Origin: Neocallimastix lanati (nom. inval.)
Taxonomy: Eukaryota > Neocallimastigomycota > Neocallimastigomycetes > Neocallimastigales > Neocallimastigaceae
Assembly (NCBI GenBank): GCA_016946835.1
Contig: JACVTC010000274.1
Location: 1-64,000, forward strand
Direction: 5' to 3'
Length of the DNA stretch: 64,000 nt
In this document: positions 1-11,659 of the stretch, one piece after another
Layout of the letters: every line of letters starts with the position of its first letter
Numbering within the stretch: the stretch's first letter is position 1
Made by a program: the position numbers and the translations under genes
The notes under the pieces: model-generated
What the model was told of the DNA's origin: nothing
What the model saw: only the letters and a program-made list of their open reading frames with translations
Database searches by the model: none

Positions 1-443
1 ATGTAGAAAAGAATATTATTAAATATATATATATATATAATTTTTTTTTTTAAAGAAAAACTTAAATAAAAAAAAATAAACATTTTTAATCTTTTTTTTT
101 ATATATATATTTATATTAATTAATTAATTATTATTCATTAAAATTTTAATAAAATTAAGTGACGTGACTTAAAATTAAAAATCTTTAAGCCATACAACAA
201 AATACAAATTTTTGTAATAAAAAAATTTCGAAATGCAACACTCCCCATCGAAAATTTGTATTTTAAAAATTGGCGAAATGCGACCACATTCCAATTTTCC
301 AATTTTCCATTTATATATCATATGATAATTAAATCAGATGATTAATTAATTTATTTTTATGTAATTATTAATAAAATAATTAAAGTTTTTATTTTCATTC
401 TATATCAATAATAAATAATTAATATTATATATATAGTCAATGT
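1..443. other. AT-rich flank upstream of copia element 1
   Basis: No coding region is visible. The stretch holds poly-T/poly-A runs and a slightly more GC-rich patch at about 155-312 with inverted repeats (listed separately). The last five bases (439-443, AATGT) are the left target-site duplication of the copia insertion. Confidence 0.6.
199..312. repeat. Nested inverted repeats
   Basis: A 14-base arm at 199-212 (AAAATACAAATTTT) is perfectly complementary to 251-264. Just downstream, AAAATTGG-like bases near 265-272 pair with CCAATTTT near 291-298. CGAAATGC occurs twice between and beside the arms (about 229 and 274). Function is unknown: a hairpin, a short inverted-repeat element or a regulatory patch are all possible. 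Confidence 0.45.
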
Positions 444-761
444 TGTTGACTGCACTCATAATTTAACTATATATTTAATTTATTTATTTATAGTATTTAT
501 TTTTATTTATGTGTATTTATTTATTTATATTTAATGATTACTTAAATGTATTATGATCTATCGTCTTGTATAAATCTATGTTAATTATCTTTTAATATTT
601 ATTAATTAATTTTTAATTTATTTTATGTTATGGAAAACGCATGTTGTAACATGTGACTTATTACTTATTTAAAGCCGAAAGATAGATCATACACTTATTT
701 CCCTTGTATACCATATTCCATAAGGAATATTATTATAGATCTAAATTTAATAAAGCTAACA
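444..761 (+). repeat. 5' LTR of copia element 1
   Basis: It begins TGTTGACTG and ends GCTAACA, the TG...CA ends expected of an LTR. It matches 6479-6798 nearly throughout; the visible differences are a few single-base changes in T/A runs. Confidence 0.95.
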
Positions 762-775
762 GATTAAGAGTCTCA
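762..775 (+). other. Primer binding site, tRNA-Lys(CUU) anticodon-arm type
   Basis: GATTAAGAGTCTCA starts directly after the 5' LTR. Its complement, GAGACTCTTAATC, reads as the anticodon stem and loop of a tRNA-Lys with CUU anticodon (loop CUCUUAA). Half-tRNA priming from an internal anticodon-arm end is established for Drosophila copia (initiator tRNA-Met fragment). The identical site recurs at 21706 and 27074. Confidence 0.75.
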
Positions 776-836
776 GTTGACTCATATTATTTATTATTAA
801 AAGTACTTAATTAATTCGCTTCACCGCTCCGAAATC

Positions 837-3800
837 ATGCAAGACTTTAACTTAGCTAAGGACCAACGCCTCCGTGGAAAATCCAACTTTATGAGTGGAA
901 ATTCCTTATTGACAATGCCGCTAAACGTCAAGGTATTAAGGAATTCATGGAAGTCGACGTCGTTGGAAAACTTAATGATGTAGGTTTTGATTACAACCCC
1001 AATGTCAACGATGTTATCAACAAGGTAATTACTAAATTAATTACCGAAATGTTGCCGCAAGCTCCTGCCGCACCTATTCGAAACAATAATGCTGAGGTTA
1101 ATCGAAACAATGTTGATATCAATACTCAGCTAACTAATTTTTTTGGTAATCCTCTTAATCATATCAGATTAGTTGAGGAAGCAGAAAGGATCGATGCTGA
1201 CATGATACTCATGATCAGTAAGAATGTCGATGATTCTGTTTTAAGAGAAATCAGCAGACTTAATAATGGTTTCCGTATAATGGAAAGACTCAAATCAAAA
1301 TATGGAAATTCAAATGCTGATATGGAATACTGGCTTAAAAGATTAAGAAGTATTAAAGCCAGAGATAGAAATCAAATCATCGAAAAGCTAGAACTTATGA
1401 AAGAAACTTTCGATGATATGGAAGAACAACATGTGGAGATCACTGATAAGGAAAAATTAAAATATCTCTATAACGTACTACCGGATGATTATAAAAATAT
1501 CATTCAAATTAATTTGAATAGTGACCCTAATGTATATATTAATAATCTCAAAAGTTTTATTTATGCAAAATCTTACCTAGAAAATTGGGAAGATAACAAA
1601 ACCATTGAAAAAGATGATCCAATGGATCTAGATTTTATCAGTAGAGGAAGAAGAACTAGTAATTCCTCAAAGAAAAATGAACACAACAACCATAATAACA
1701 AAAGCTCTAACTCTAAGAAAAGAGGAAAGCAAAATGGTAACCAATATAACAATAATAATAAAGATAATAGTAACAAAGACAATAATAATAAATCATATTG
1801 TCACATTTGTGAAGTTAAAGGACACTCTACCAGAAACTGCATATATAATATGAAGACGAAGTCAAATCATAATAAAGGGAGGCAAGAAAAGCTTCAAGTA
1901 AAGACCACATTAAATGATCATCCAAAGAAGTCTTTACATTTAATAAGTAAAATTTCTGATCCAGACAGTGCCAGTAGTTATGACGATAATTTTGATTTTG
2001 AAGACGCAAGGGCACTGATAGAAAAACAAGAAGAAATAAACATTGACAATAAGGTTAAATTTTCTGGATTAATTGAATACGTGAATGATAGTTTTATTAT
2101 TCCAAAGGAGATAACAATTCCTAATAAAAAAGAGGAATTGTATGTAAACAACATCAATTATTATGAAGAAAATGATAAGACTAGTGAATGGTTATATGAT
2201 ACTGGTGCTGGAGAACATATAACTAATGATTTTAATTTGCTAAATAATTTTATTCACTGCAAAATAAAGTTAAGATGTGCCAATGGGACAATGTGTAGCT
2301 TCGAAGGATATGGTACTTACGAATGTTACATTAATGGAATATATGTACGACTAGACAAGGTATTATATTCAAAATCTGCAACTAAAAATCTTATTAGTGG
2401 AATAGAACTGGCCAAAATAGGATATAGAGTCATTATTGACACTGATGATTATACACGTGGTAGATTTAACTTATGGGGTCCAAATAATGTATATATAGGA
2501 ACTTATTATTCTACAAATGATAATCAATTCTTAGTAAATACTTACAAGATTAATAAAAACTTTGAAGAAAAGGATAAAAATATTATGGCTTTAAACGAAG
2601 TTGATGAAAAAAGCCTTGAAATTTGGCATAGAAGACTAGGTCATTATTACCTAGAAAACATAAACAAATATCTAAGTTTACACCAAATAAAAACTTCTAA
2701 ATGCATAGAATGTAAAGTAGCTAAAATGTCAAGGAAATCACACGGAGGAAAAACACCAAAAGCTACGAAAATATTAGAAATAATACATTCAGACATTTCA
2801 GGTTCATACAATTCATCTATCAATAATAAAAAATACTTTATTACATTCATGGATGAATTCTCAAGAAAAGTATGGATATATACTTTAAAATCTAAAGCCG
2901 AAGCTCCCGAATTAATTGTGGAATTCTTCAAGTACTTAAATAACCAATTTGAAGAATATAATATTAAAATATTTAAATCAGATGGAGGAAAGGAATTTAA
3001 AAATAAAACAGTTAATAAATACTGTAAAGAAAATGGAATAGAAAAAACCTATTCTCCCCCAGGTTGTCCTGAAGTTAATGGAAAAGCTGAAAGAATAAAC
3101 AGAACTCTTAGAAATTCAGCTAAAACTCTTCTATATTGGGCAGAATTATCAGAAAACTTTTGGAATTTCGCCATAAAACAGGCATGCTACATATATAACT
3201 TAATTCCCCATTCAGGAAATAAATTTTTAATACCCAATGAAGTATTTTACAACAAAAAGGTAGAGTTAAAACATTTAAAAACCTTTGGTTGTGTGTGTTA
3301 TTACAGGGATGATACACAACACAAATCAAAATTTTTACCAAATGCTAAGAAGGGCGTATTCTTGGGATTTGATGATAAAAAATATTCATATATTATCATG
3401 GATATTGAAAATAATAAAATACATTATACTAACGATGTAGAATTCGTTGAAGAAGAGCCTAGTAAACACAAATACGAAACAAGCAATTATAAAGACTCTT
3501 ACTTCTCATTTATGAAAGACAACAATAGAAAAGATATGAATCCAGAAGATAATATTATAAATGAAGATAATAATATAAATGAAGATAATAATATGAACAA
3601 TGAAAATAATTTTAATGGAAGAAACATCTTAAATGAAGAAAACAGTTTAAATGAAAATATTAATAATGAAAGGACTACTAATACAGAACATAAAAGTAAT
3701 TACATTAAAAATAAGCATGTCAATAATATATCGTTAAATGAAGAAAATCAAGAATTTGATAATAAAGATATAAACCAGAAAAATAACCATAATTTAAATA

Positions 3801-4252
3801 AAGATGTTGAAATTAATTCTAAAATTAATCCTGAAATTAAAAATAAAAATAATTGTGAATTTAAATTGAAATTCAATTTCAACAATGTTGACAAAAATAA
3901 TTCTGAAAATAATTATTTGAATGAGATAAATAGAAATTTAGAAATAATAAATAAAAATTATAATAAAAAGTTTAGAAATAATACTAAGAATACCAATTTT
4001 AATCCTAACATTATTGAAAAATATAAACCAGAAGATCCTGCTTACGCCGCCTCAACTTCCAGCAGGAACAAAGGAAAAGAAAAAATAACCGAATTTGAAA
4101 ATTTTGATAAAAATAAAATATTTTTAAATAATGAAAAATCAAGCCAAAATTTACAGAATTTTACAATAAATAATAATAATATGAAAAAAAATTTTAATAA
4201 TAAAAATTTTTCAAAAAATGATGAAAAAAATTCAAGAAAATCTATTGGCTAA
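837..4252 (+). CDS. Copia 1 Gag-protease-integrase polyprotein (5' part of gag-pol)
   Basis: The open frame from 947 encodes 1101 residues, but homology to the Gag of element 2 (21780) places the true start at ATG 837, where MQDFNLAKDQRLRG parallels MAYQFNLSKDQRLRG. The two frames join near 886-892 if one T is missing from a T run. Numbering from 947: Gag about 1-260; CCHC knuckle CHICEVKGHSTRNC near 285; aspartic protease WLYDTGAGEHIT near 415; GAG-pre-integrase WHRRLGHYY...CIEC near 560-590; integrase D near 615, D in SDGGKEF near 677, E in NGKAER near 714. Beyond residue ~840 it becomes an Asn-rich linker. It ends in a stop at 4250-4252 and overlaps the RT frame. Gag packages the RNA; protease and integrase act in the particle and at chromosomal insertion. 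The protein is probably fused to the RT part in an undamaged copy. Confidence 0.9.
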
Positions 4253-6458
4253 AGCAAAATCACATTCATATCATATCAAAAAATTTTCAAATAATTCAAT
4301 AATTTCAAATAACACTAATGAATCACATATTACATATGACAACAATAATGATTCACATAAATCTATTAATAATTCAAATAAATCAATGAATATCAAAAAT
4401 TTTCCAAAAAATGATCAAAATTTTATTAATAAAAATTTTTTATCGAAAAATAATAAATTAATTCAACAAAATTCAAAATCCAGCGACTCTATGAAGAAAA
4501 ACTATAATTTCTCCACTCCTACAATAGATATCAATAATATTCCTTCAGATAATAAAAATACGGTAATGGAAAATCTTAAAAATATAACTCTTCCATATAA
4601 TATTAATCAGAATTTACCTTTAATAACCGATTCTTCAACCAACCAAATTTCTCAAAAATCAGACGAAATTTCACTTACTAATAATAACGAAATAAATAAT
4701 AAATTTAACAACAATAATATAGTAAATAAAGAAAATTATGCCCACAAATCTCTTATAGATGCATCAAGTGTTATTGATTTTAATAAAGATGAAATTATGG
4801 ATGACATTGTAGCCAATACAGAATATGGCAATATCCATAAAAGACCACTTAGTCCAAAATATAAAGAGACTGCACCTACTAATATTAGTTCTCGTAGAAA
4901 ACTAGACCAAATCAACGACATTATTATTGCTTCTATATTTTGTCACATTCCTAATACGTATGAAGAAGCAATAAACAGTGAAGACAAAAATAACTGGATT
5001 GAGGCTATTAATGATGAACTTAATAACCTTTATTCTAATAATATTATGACTTTTGTTAAAAATGTACCTAAAAACAAGAACATCATTACCACAAAATGGG
5101 TTTTCAACACTAAACGTGATTCAAATAATAATATTTATAAATATAAAGCTCGTTTAGTTGCTCGTGGATTTAAACAAAAATGGGGAATCGATTATGAATT
5201 AACTTATTCTCCTACTCTAAACATTGATGGTCTTAAATTAATATTCGCTATTTCTGCTGCTCTTAAGTGGAATATTTTCCAGCTAGATATAAAGGCCGCT
5301 TACCTTAATGCTCCGCTTGATAAAGATATTTATACTACTATTCCTAAAGGCGATACGCGCTTTGGGCGGGGATATTGGAAGCTCAACAAAGCTTTGTATG
5401 GCCTTAAGCAATCTGGTAGACAATGGTATAATACCATTAGAAAATTTCTAATAAAAAATAAGTTCATTCAAATTAAATCCGAACAATGTATTTTCAAATT
5501 TACAAAAAATAATATAACAAAATGCATTATCGGCTTATACGTGGACGACATGGTCATCGCTGGAGAAAACGAATACATTAAACAAATAATAAATAAAATA
5601 AAATCAAAATTTAAAATATCTAAATGTGATCCAATTGAATACATATTAGGAATTGAAGTAAAGAAAGAAAATAATTCATATATTATTTCACAGAAAAATT
5701 TTATAAATAATATGTTATATAAATTTAATATTGATAATACAAAGAAAAGAAAAACACCATGTACTGGTGATAATAAAATATCAGAAAACAATAAACCTTT
5801 CGATAAAACAATCTACAAAAGCGCAATAGGTTCCTTAATATACCTTTCGAAATGTACTAGACCTGACATAGCTTTCGCTGTAAATAAAGCTTCAAGAAAA
5901 TGTGAAAATCCAACTATATCGGATTGGAACAAAATAATAAATATTCTAAAATATATTAATAGTACCAAAGAATTTAAGATAGAATATAATGGAAAGGGGG
6001 AGCTTGTTGCATATACCGACTCTGACTTTGCCGGCTGTTTGGAAGATAGAAAATCTACCTCAGGAGGAATAATACTTATGGGAACAAGTCCGATATGCTG
6101 GTTGTCCAAGAAACAAACAAGTGTTGCTACGTCTACTGCTGAAGCAGAGTACATAAGCACTTCCGAAAATATAAAGAAAATATTATGGATTAGAAATATA
6201 ATAAAAGAAATTTTAAACAAATGGATAACTGTTAAAATCTATACAGATAATCAAGCAAGTAAGAAAATAATGGAGAACGGAGAAATAAATACAAAATTAA
6301 AGCATATAAGTGTAAGATATCATTTCAACAGGGACAATATTGCAAAGAAGAAAGTAAAATTAGAATATATTGATACTGAAAACATGCTAGCGGACATATT
6401 AACCAAGGACTCAAATGGACCAAAGATACAAAAATTTACAAACAACATTTTTATCTAA
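4218..6458 (+). CDS. Copia 1 reverse transcriptase-RNase H (3' part of gag-pol)
   Basis: This frame encodes 746 residues. The first ~240 are Ser/Asn-rich linker. The RT begins around KWVFNTKRD (residue ~293), continues through RLVARGFKQ, QLDIKAAYLNAPL and YGLKQSGRQW, and has the catalytic YVDD near 441. RNase H follows with YTDSDFAG (~600), SKKQTSVATSTAEAEY (~630) and the closing DILTKD. These are standard RVT_2 and copia RNase H signatures, apparently complete. It overlaps the upstream frame at 4218-4252. Dropping one A from the A7 run near 4225-4231 joins the frames smoothly (NDEK to IQENLL), so the split is more likely a one-base change than a programmed frameshift; a programmed shift cannot be excluded by eye. 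ATG 4218 is only the first methionine of the frame, not a demonstrated start. Confidence 0.92.
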   Translation: MMKKIQENLLAKAKSHSYHIKKFSNNSIISNNTNESHITYDNNNDSHKSINNSNKSMNIKNFPKNDQNFINKNFLSKNNKLIQQNSKSSDSMKKNYNFSTPTIDINNIPSDNKNTVMENLKNITLPYNINQNLPLITDSSTNQISQKSDEISLTNNNEINNKFNNNNIVNKENYAHKSLIDASSVIDFNKDEIMDDIVANTEYGNIHKRPLSPKYKETAPTNISSRRKLDQINDIIIASIFCHIPNTYEEAINSEDKNNWIEAINDELNNLYSNNIMTFVKNVPKNKNIITTKWVFNTKRDSNNNIYKYKARLVARGFKQKWGIDYELTYSPTLNIDGLKLIFAISAALKWNIFQLDIKAAYLNAPLDKDIYTTIPKGDTRFGRGYWKLNKALYGLKQSGRQWYNTIRKFLIKNKFIQIKSEQCIFKFTKNNITKCIIGLYVDDMVIAGENEYIKQIINKIKSKFKISKCDPIEYILGIEVKKENNSYIISQKNFINNMLYKFNIDNTKKRKTPCTGDNKISENNKPFDKTIYKSAIGSLIYLSKCTRPDIAFAVNKASRKCENPTISDWNKIINILKYINSTKEFKIEYNGKGELVAYTDSDFAGCLEDRKSTSGGIILMGTSPICWLSKKQTSVATSTAEAEYISTSENIKKILWIRNIIKEILNKWITVKIYTDNQASKKIMENGEINTKLKHISVRYHFNRDNIAKKKVKLEYIDTENMLADILTKDSNGPKIQKFTNNIFI

Positions 6459-6469
6459 AAATATTATTT

Positions 6470-6798
6470 GAGGGGGAGTGTTGACTGCACTCATAATTTA
6501 ACTATATATTTAATTTATTTATTTATAGTATTTATTTATATTTATGTGTATTTATTTATTTATATTTAATGATTACTTAAATGTATTATGATCTATCGTC
6601 TTGTATAAATCTATGTTAATTATCTTTTAATATTTATTTAATTAATTTTTAATTTATTTTATGTTATGGAAAACGCATGTTGTAACATGTGACTTTATTA
6701 CTTATTTAAAGCCGAAAGATAGATCATACACTTATTTCCCTTGTATACCATATTCCATAAGGAATATTATTATAGATCTAAATTTAATAAAGCTAACA
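6470..6798 (+). repeat. Polypurine tract and 3' LTR of copia element 1
   Basis: GAGGGGGAG at 6470-6478 is the plus-strand primer tract, immediately before the LTR (6479-6798, TGTTGACTG...GCTAACA). The same TTTGAGGGGGA tract precedes the 3' LTRs of element 2 and of the miniature element. The right copy of the AATGT target duplication is at 6799-6803. Confidence 0.93.
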
Positions 6799-7077
6799 AA
6801 TGTCAAAAAAATATTATTATTAATTATTTATTATATTATTGTAATTTTTTAGTTTTAAATTCTTAAAAAAAAAAAAAATAAATTTAATTATTTATTTTTA
6901 TTTACGTTTTGATTAATTGTAAATGAGAAATAATTAATTTTTTATTTTTTTTTCGTTTTAATTAATTAATTTTAAAAATAATAACAATAATAATAGATGA
7001 CTGAATTGTTTTTATATAAATACTAGATAATAATAATAATAAAATATTGAGTGACAAAAAAAAAAAAAAAAAAAAAA

Positions 7078-8049
7078 ATGAAACGATCAAATGAAAATGA
7101 AAATGATTTTAGATCAAAAAATAATAAAAAAAAGAGAAAGATAATTGATAAAGAAGAGTTAATAGAAAAATTTTTATGTTCTAATTTTTATATTGATAAA
7201 ACATTGCTAATTAAGGATTTTATAGAGGAAAAATCTTCAATAATACGTGTTATCGCACCCTCTGGATATGGAAAGACTGTTAATCTAAATATGTTGCGTT
7301 ATTTTTTTGAAATGAATTACAAAGACGAAAATAACAATGAAAACAAAAAATTTTTTGAAAAATTAAACATAGCTAAAGAAACTAAAGATGGTGAAAGTTA
7401 TATTGATCTTTATCAAGGAAAATTTCCAGTAGTTTATATTAATTTTGATGTTATTTTATTAGAAGAAAGTTTTGATGAAACAATTGAAAACTTTAAATCA
7501 TTTATTCAATCCTTGTATAACAAATATAATATTATTATAGATAATAATATTAAAATTTATGAAAAAGAAATGATAAAAAAAATTTTAGATTTAAATGTAA
7601 ATATTAATAATTTAGTGGTTTCAATTAGTATTTTATGTAAATATTTGTATAATACATTCAAAAAGAAAATTATATTATTAATAGACAATTATGATTCACT
7701 AATTCTTAATTCATTAAATACTACTTATTTTGATAAATTATATTCTTTTCATCAGAAATTATTAACAAATATATTTGAAAATGATAGTTATATATTTAAA
7801 TCATTCATTACTGGTAAAATTGATGTTCAATTTTTTACAATTAATTACTCTGTAGCTAGCTATAAATTTAATAAATATTTTAGTGTAACAAATTTAGAAT
7901 TGCAAAAACTTTTATTTGAATTCAAACTTGAAAATAAAAGTGAAATATATGAGCAATATAAAATTAATTCAAGTAATTTTTCATCTATAAATCCAACAAA
8001 TAACAATCATGCAAATAAAGTAAATATTATTATTTCAACATCTTTGACT

Positions 8050-8087
<38 letters not shown>

Positions 8088-8106
8088 TGATGATGATGAT
8101 AATAAC

Positions 8107-8138
<32 letters not shown>

Positions 8139-8143
8139 TAACA

Positions 8144-8194
<51 letters not shown>

Positions 8195-10425
8195 TAGTTA
8201 AATATTATGATTTATTTTGTATAATAAATTCTATTAAAAAATTTCTTTCTTCACAAAAATTGATAGAATCAAAAAATAATGATAATTTTTTTTTATCACA
8301 AAAAAATGAATTTATTGAAATAATATTTAACAATGATTTTGATTATATTATGATTAAAGATATGGATTATCTTTTACAAAATGGGTTTATTGAAAAGTCA
8401 ATTCCAAAATTATCATATTTTAAAATGTTAAAAAAAGAATATATAAATAACCGAGATATTATTTGGACTTTGTTTATTAAATGCGGTTATCTAATTATTG
8501 CAGATAATGATAATATTATTTCTAATAATAAAAAATTAAAAATAAGAAATAAAGAAATTAAAGAATTTATTAAAATAAAATTTTCTAATTGGAAAAATAA
8601 ATTTTATAAATATTTTAAATATAGTGAAATTATTGATTTGTTTATAAAAAATTATGATGAAGAAAAAATCCAAGAATTCCTTGAAAATTCAATAAACAAA
8701 GAAAATTATTCCCCAAATGAAGACTTAAACAACTGGTACGCTCTAATTTACTCACTTTTAAGTTTGAATAATGAATATGTAATTGTTACTAAAAATAAAT
8801 ATGATGAAAAAAATAATATTCGTGAATTATTATATGTCCATAAAGATTATTTAGATAGGTTAAATAATAATTGTGACAATAATAATAATTCAAATTCAAA
8901 TAATTCTAATGAAAGTAATAAAAAAAATGATCAATTTAATCCATATTTATCTGAAATATTTTACATTACTATAAACGTTGTGCCTGAAGAAAATAGAATA
9001 AAAGAAGGCTGTATTCAAGCATTGGATGACAATGAGAAATTTCTATTTAATGGCCTTGAATTAAAAAATATATACAATAAGATCATCAAATTTGGGATAT
9101 CTGTTTATGGAAATAAATGTGGAGTGATTTACGAAATAAATTATGGAAATAAATTCAAAAGAAAAGAAATGGCAACTAAAGTATATTGTGGTGAAAATTA
9201 TGATGACTTGTATGAAAAAGGATATTATTTTATTGATAAAACTAGAATGATAAATAAATTAATTGAAAAAGGAAATGCTGTATATTTAATAACACGGCCA
9301 AGAAGATTTGGAAAAAGTTTAAATTTAAAAATGATTCAAAATTTCTTTGAAAAACATACTAAAGGAGATAGTAAAGGAAATGATGTATTTGATGGATTAG
9401 AAGTTTCAAAAGATAGAAAAAATATGAGAGAATGTCACAAATATCCCGTAATATATTTAAATTTTAAAGATAACGAATCAAAAACTTATGAATCAGCTAT
9501 CATGTATCTTAAATCTAAAATATCTTCTCAATTTAAATATCAACGAGAAAAGATTGATTTTAAAAAATTAGATACGTCAGACCAAAAATTATGGAATAAA
9601 ATAGAAAATGAAGAAGAAGATATGAATAAATTAAACGAATCTATTCATTTTTTATGTCAATGTTTAATCGAAAAAAAATTTTACAAAAGAAAATGTATTG
9701 TTTTAATTGATGAATATGATAAAATTCTTATTAATTCTTTTGAAAATGGATATTATGAAATGTTTATTGGTATTGTTAGATCTTTTTTTTCAAATATTTT
9801 TAAAGGAAATGAATATTTATATTTCGGAATAATTACAGGATGCTTAGGTTTAGAATTAAAAACCTTTTATTCAGGACTTAATAATATCCATGAACATACC
9901 CTTCTTTCTGATCATTTATTTTATGATTGTTATGGATTTACAGAAAGCGAGTTAAAAAAATTTTTATCCCATTTTGAAATTCCTTTAGAAGAAGAAGATA
10001 AAATTCAAAAAGAATATAATGGCTATTCTTGTGGTTATGGTAATCGTATTATTAAGAATTTGTATAATCCATATTCAATAATGAAATTTATTAGTAATAA
10101 TAAAAATAAGAAAGATGATCATTTATTTAAAAATTATTGGTTTAGTTCTTGGAGTGATAACATTTTAAATAAAATTATTAAAGAAAATGAATTTTCCTTT
10201 AAAAAAGATTTCCTAAGTCTGTTGTATGGGAATGTAATTATTGTAGAAATTAAAGAAATATTAACGTTAAAAAAAAATTATTTAAAAGATGAAGTATGGA
10301 CGGTTTTATTACATTCTGGATATATCACTCTATCCGATAAAGAGGGATATAAACAAAATATAAAAGAAATGGATGATCAAATAGTTAAATTATTACAAAG
10401 TGAATCCAAATTAAATGAAAAATGA
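7078..10425 (+). CDS. AAA-ATPase-like tandem-module protein, ATPase part (frameshifted gene)
   Basis: ATG 7078 follows a poly-A run and gives 1115 residues. The protein belongs to the AAA-ATPase-like family (Pfam AAA-ATPase_like with C-terminal PD-(D/E)XK nuclease), common in bacteria. It has two ATPase modules. Module 1 has FYIDKTLLIKDF, P-loop APSGYGKT (about 7255-7280) and degenerate Walker B LLIDNYDSL (about 7675). Module 2 has YFIDKTRMI, P-loop RPRRFGKS (about 9297-9318) and Walker B VLIDEYDKI (about 9700-9727). A poly-Asn tract (with a short Asp run) encoded at about 8050-8190 sits between them, as in the intact copy at 28457-32752. The N-terminus has a basic KNNKKKRK patch that could be a nuclear localisation signal. 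The frame closes just before the nuclease, which continues in another frame at 10415; one extra A in the run near 10417-10421 would explain this. Bacterial members are poorly characterised; no function is assigned. Confidence 0.85.
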
Positions 10426-11071
10426 TGTAAATGAAGATTTAATTAAAAAATATAAAAATAATCAATTGAATAAGCACCTCGAAAATAATATGTATTATAT
10501 TAAAATTCCTAATAATGAAATTTTTAATTGTTTTATAGCAAAATTGAAAGAGAGTTTAAAAAATGAAATAAAGGATGATAACTATATAAATAATTTTATT
10601 AATGGCCTTTTCAACAAAGACATAGATACAATAAATTCAAATTTAAATGATTATTTAACATGTTTAAGTCAATATCATCTGTTTGCCAATGAAAAAGATT
10701 ATGAAAATGTTTATCAAGTATTGTTAATGCAAATATTTATATTTTGTAAAATTTACGGTCTAAATGCAGAAAAGAACAATGGATCAGGTAGATATGACTT
10801 TGGTTTTCCTAATAGAAATAAAAAAAAAGAATACATTTTAATTGAGGTTAAAACATGTAAATCAGAAAATTGTGATGACAATTTACTTCATAAAGAATGT
10901 GAAAATGCTATAAATCAAATTATAGAAAAAAAATATAAAATGAAACATGAAAAGAATGGTTATTCAAGTTTTATAATTTATGGTATTACCTTTTGGAAAA
11001 AAACTTGTAGAATTGAAATGAAAATAAATAATAATGATATAAAAGGTCCATCAGAATCATTAAAAGAGTAA
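10415..11071 (+). CDS. PD-(D/E)XK nuclease C-terminal part of the same gene
   Basis: These 218 residues continue the protein encoded at 7078-10425 after a one-base frame change. They align with the C-terminus of the intact paralogue: IKIPNNEIFNCF matches FKIPNQEVLDNF, and FINGLFNKDID matches FINGIYNKDLE. The nuclease motif is RYDFGFPNRN followed by ILIEVKTCK, i.e. D-X(n)-E-X-K of the PD-(D/E)XK fold, then the conserved CENAINQIIEKKYK segment. The two frames overlap by 11 bases and there is no separate promoter space, so this is one gene that is broken, mis-assembled or frameshifted rather than an operon-like pair. ATG 10415 is simply the first methionine in frame. Confidence 0.85.
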   Translation: MKNDVNEDLIKKYKNNQLNKHLENNMYYIKIPNNEIFNCFIAKLKESLKNEIKDDNYINNFINGLFNKDIDTINSNLNDYLTCLSQYHLFANEKDYENVYQVLLMQIFIFCKIYGLNAEKNNGSGRYDFGFPNRNKKKEYILIEVKTCKSENCDDNLLHKECENAINQIIEKKYKMKHEKNGYSSFIIYGITFWKKTCRIEMKINNNDIKGPSESLKE

Positions 11072-11659
11072 TAATAATAATTAATAATATTTTATTATTT
11101 TAACATTCAAAATTTAAATATTTTAATATATTACAAAAAAAAATTGAACATAGTAAATATAAATTTTTATTTTTATGTTTATGATAAAGAATAAAAAGAT
11201 TTATATATATATATATATATATATTTTTATAATGTGATCATTTAAATATATAAAATCTATTAACTTTTGCAGCTAAATGTATTTACACGAATAAATTTTT
11301 TATGATATAATAACCTTCAAAAACTAAAATTTTTGGAGTATGGTTATTAAATTTAAAATATGTTTACATATATCTCATAATATAATACTATATAGAATAA
11401 TTTAACGTATAATAATAATAGTAATAACATCTAAATTTCCTTCATATTAATGAATATACAATAAAATTGAATAACATTTAAATAACATCAAAATATTAAT
11501 AGTTGTAAAATGATTTTAATACTTGAAAGTTTATACTTATAAATTAACAAAAAATAAGTAAGTTCATTTAAATATTAGAAATTTCAATCTTATATTGGTT
11601 AAAATTGGAATATTTATTTGTAATTTGATATAAATTATTTAATGATAACATTAACTATC
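11072..11659. other. Non-coding AT-rich stretch
   Basis: No ORF or structured element is supported. It holds a short TA run near 11203-11224 and AT-rich unique-looking sequence. Confidence 0.5.

Larger units (their letters stand above)
444..6798 (+). mobile_element. Ty1/copia LTR retrotransposon 1 (near-intact)
   Basis: The element of about 6.36 kb is bounded by LTRs at 444-761 and 6479-6798 and flanked by a 5-bp target duplication, AATGT, at 439-443 and 6799-6803. In order it contains the 5' LTR, a primer binding site, gag, CCHC knuckle, aspartic protease, GAG-pre-integrase HHCC, DDE integrase, a very long Asn-rich linker, reverse transcriptase, RNase H, polypurine tract and 3' LTR. Integrase before RT is the diagnostic Ty1/copia (Pseudoviridae-type) order. 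The LTRs differ at only a handful of positions by eye, so insertion is recent. The coding frame is interrupted twice, each time explicable by one base in a homopolymer. Confidence 0.95.

Noticed and set aside
4200-4260. Programmed frameshift between integrase and RT in copia 1
   Set aside because: Known programmed shifts in Ty elements lie at gag-pol, not here; one base in an A7 run explains the break, and another break in the same element is of the same kind. Not fully excluded.
7051-7077. GTG-initiated N-terminal extension of the AAA gene
   Set aside because: It would encode poly-Lys from the A run; ATG 7078 is the sensible eukaryotic start.
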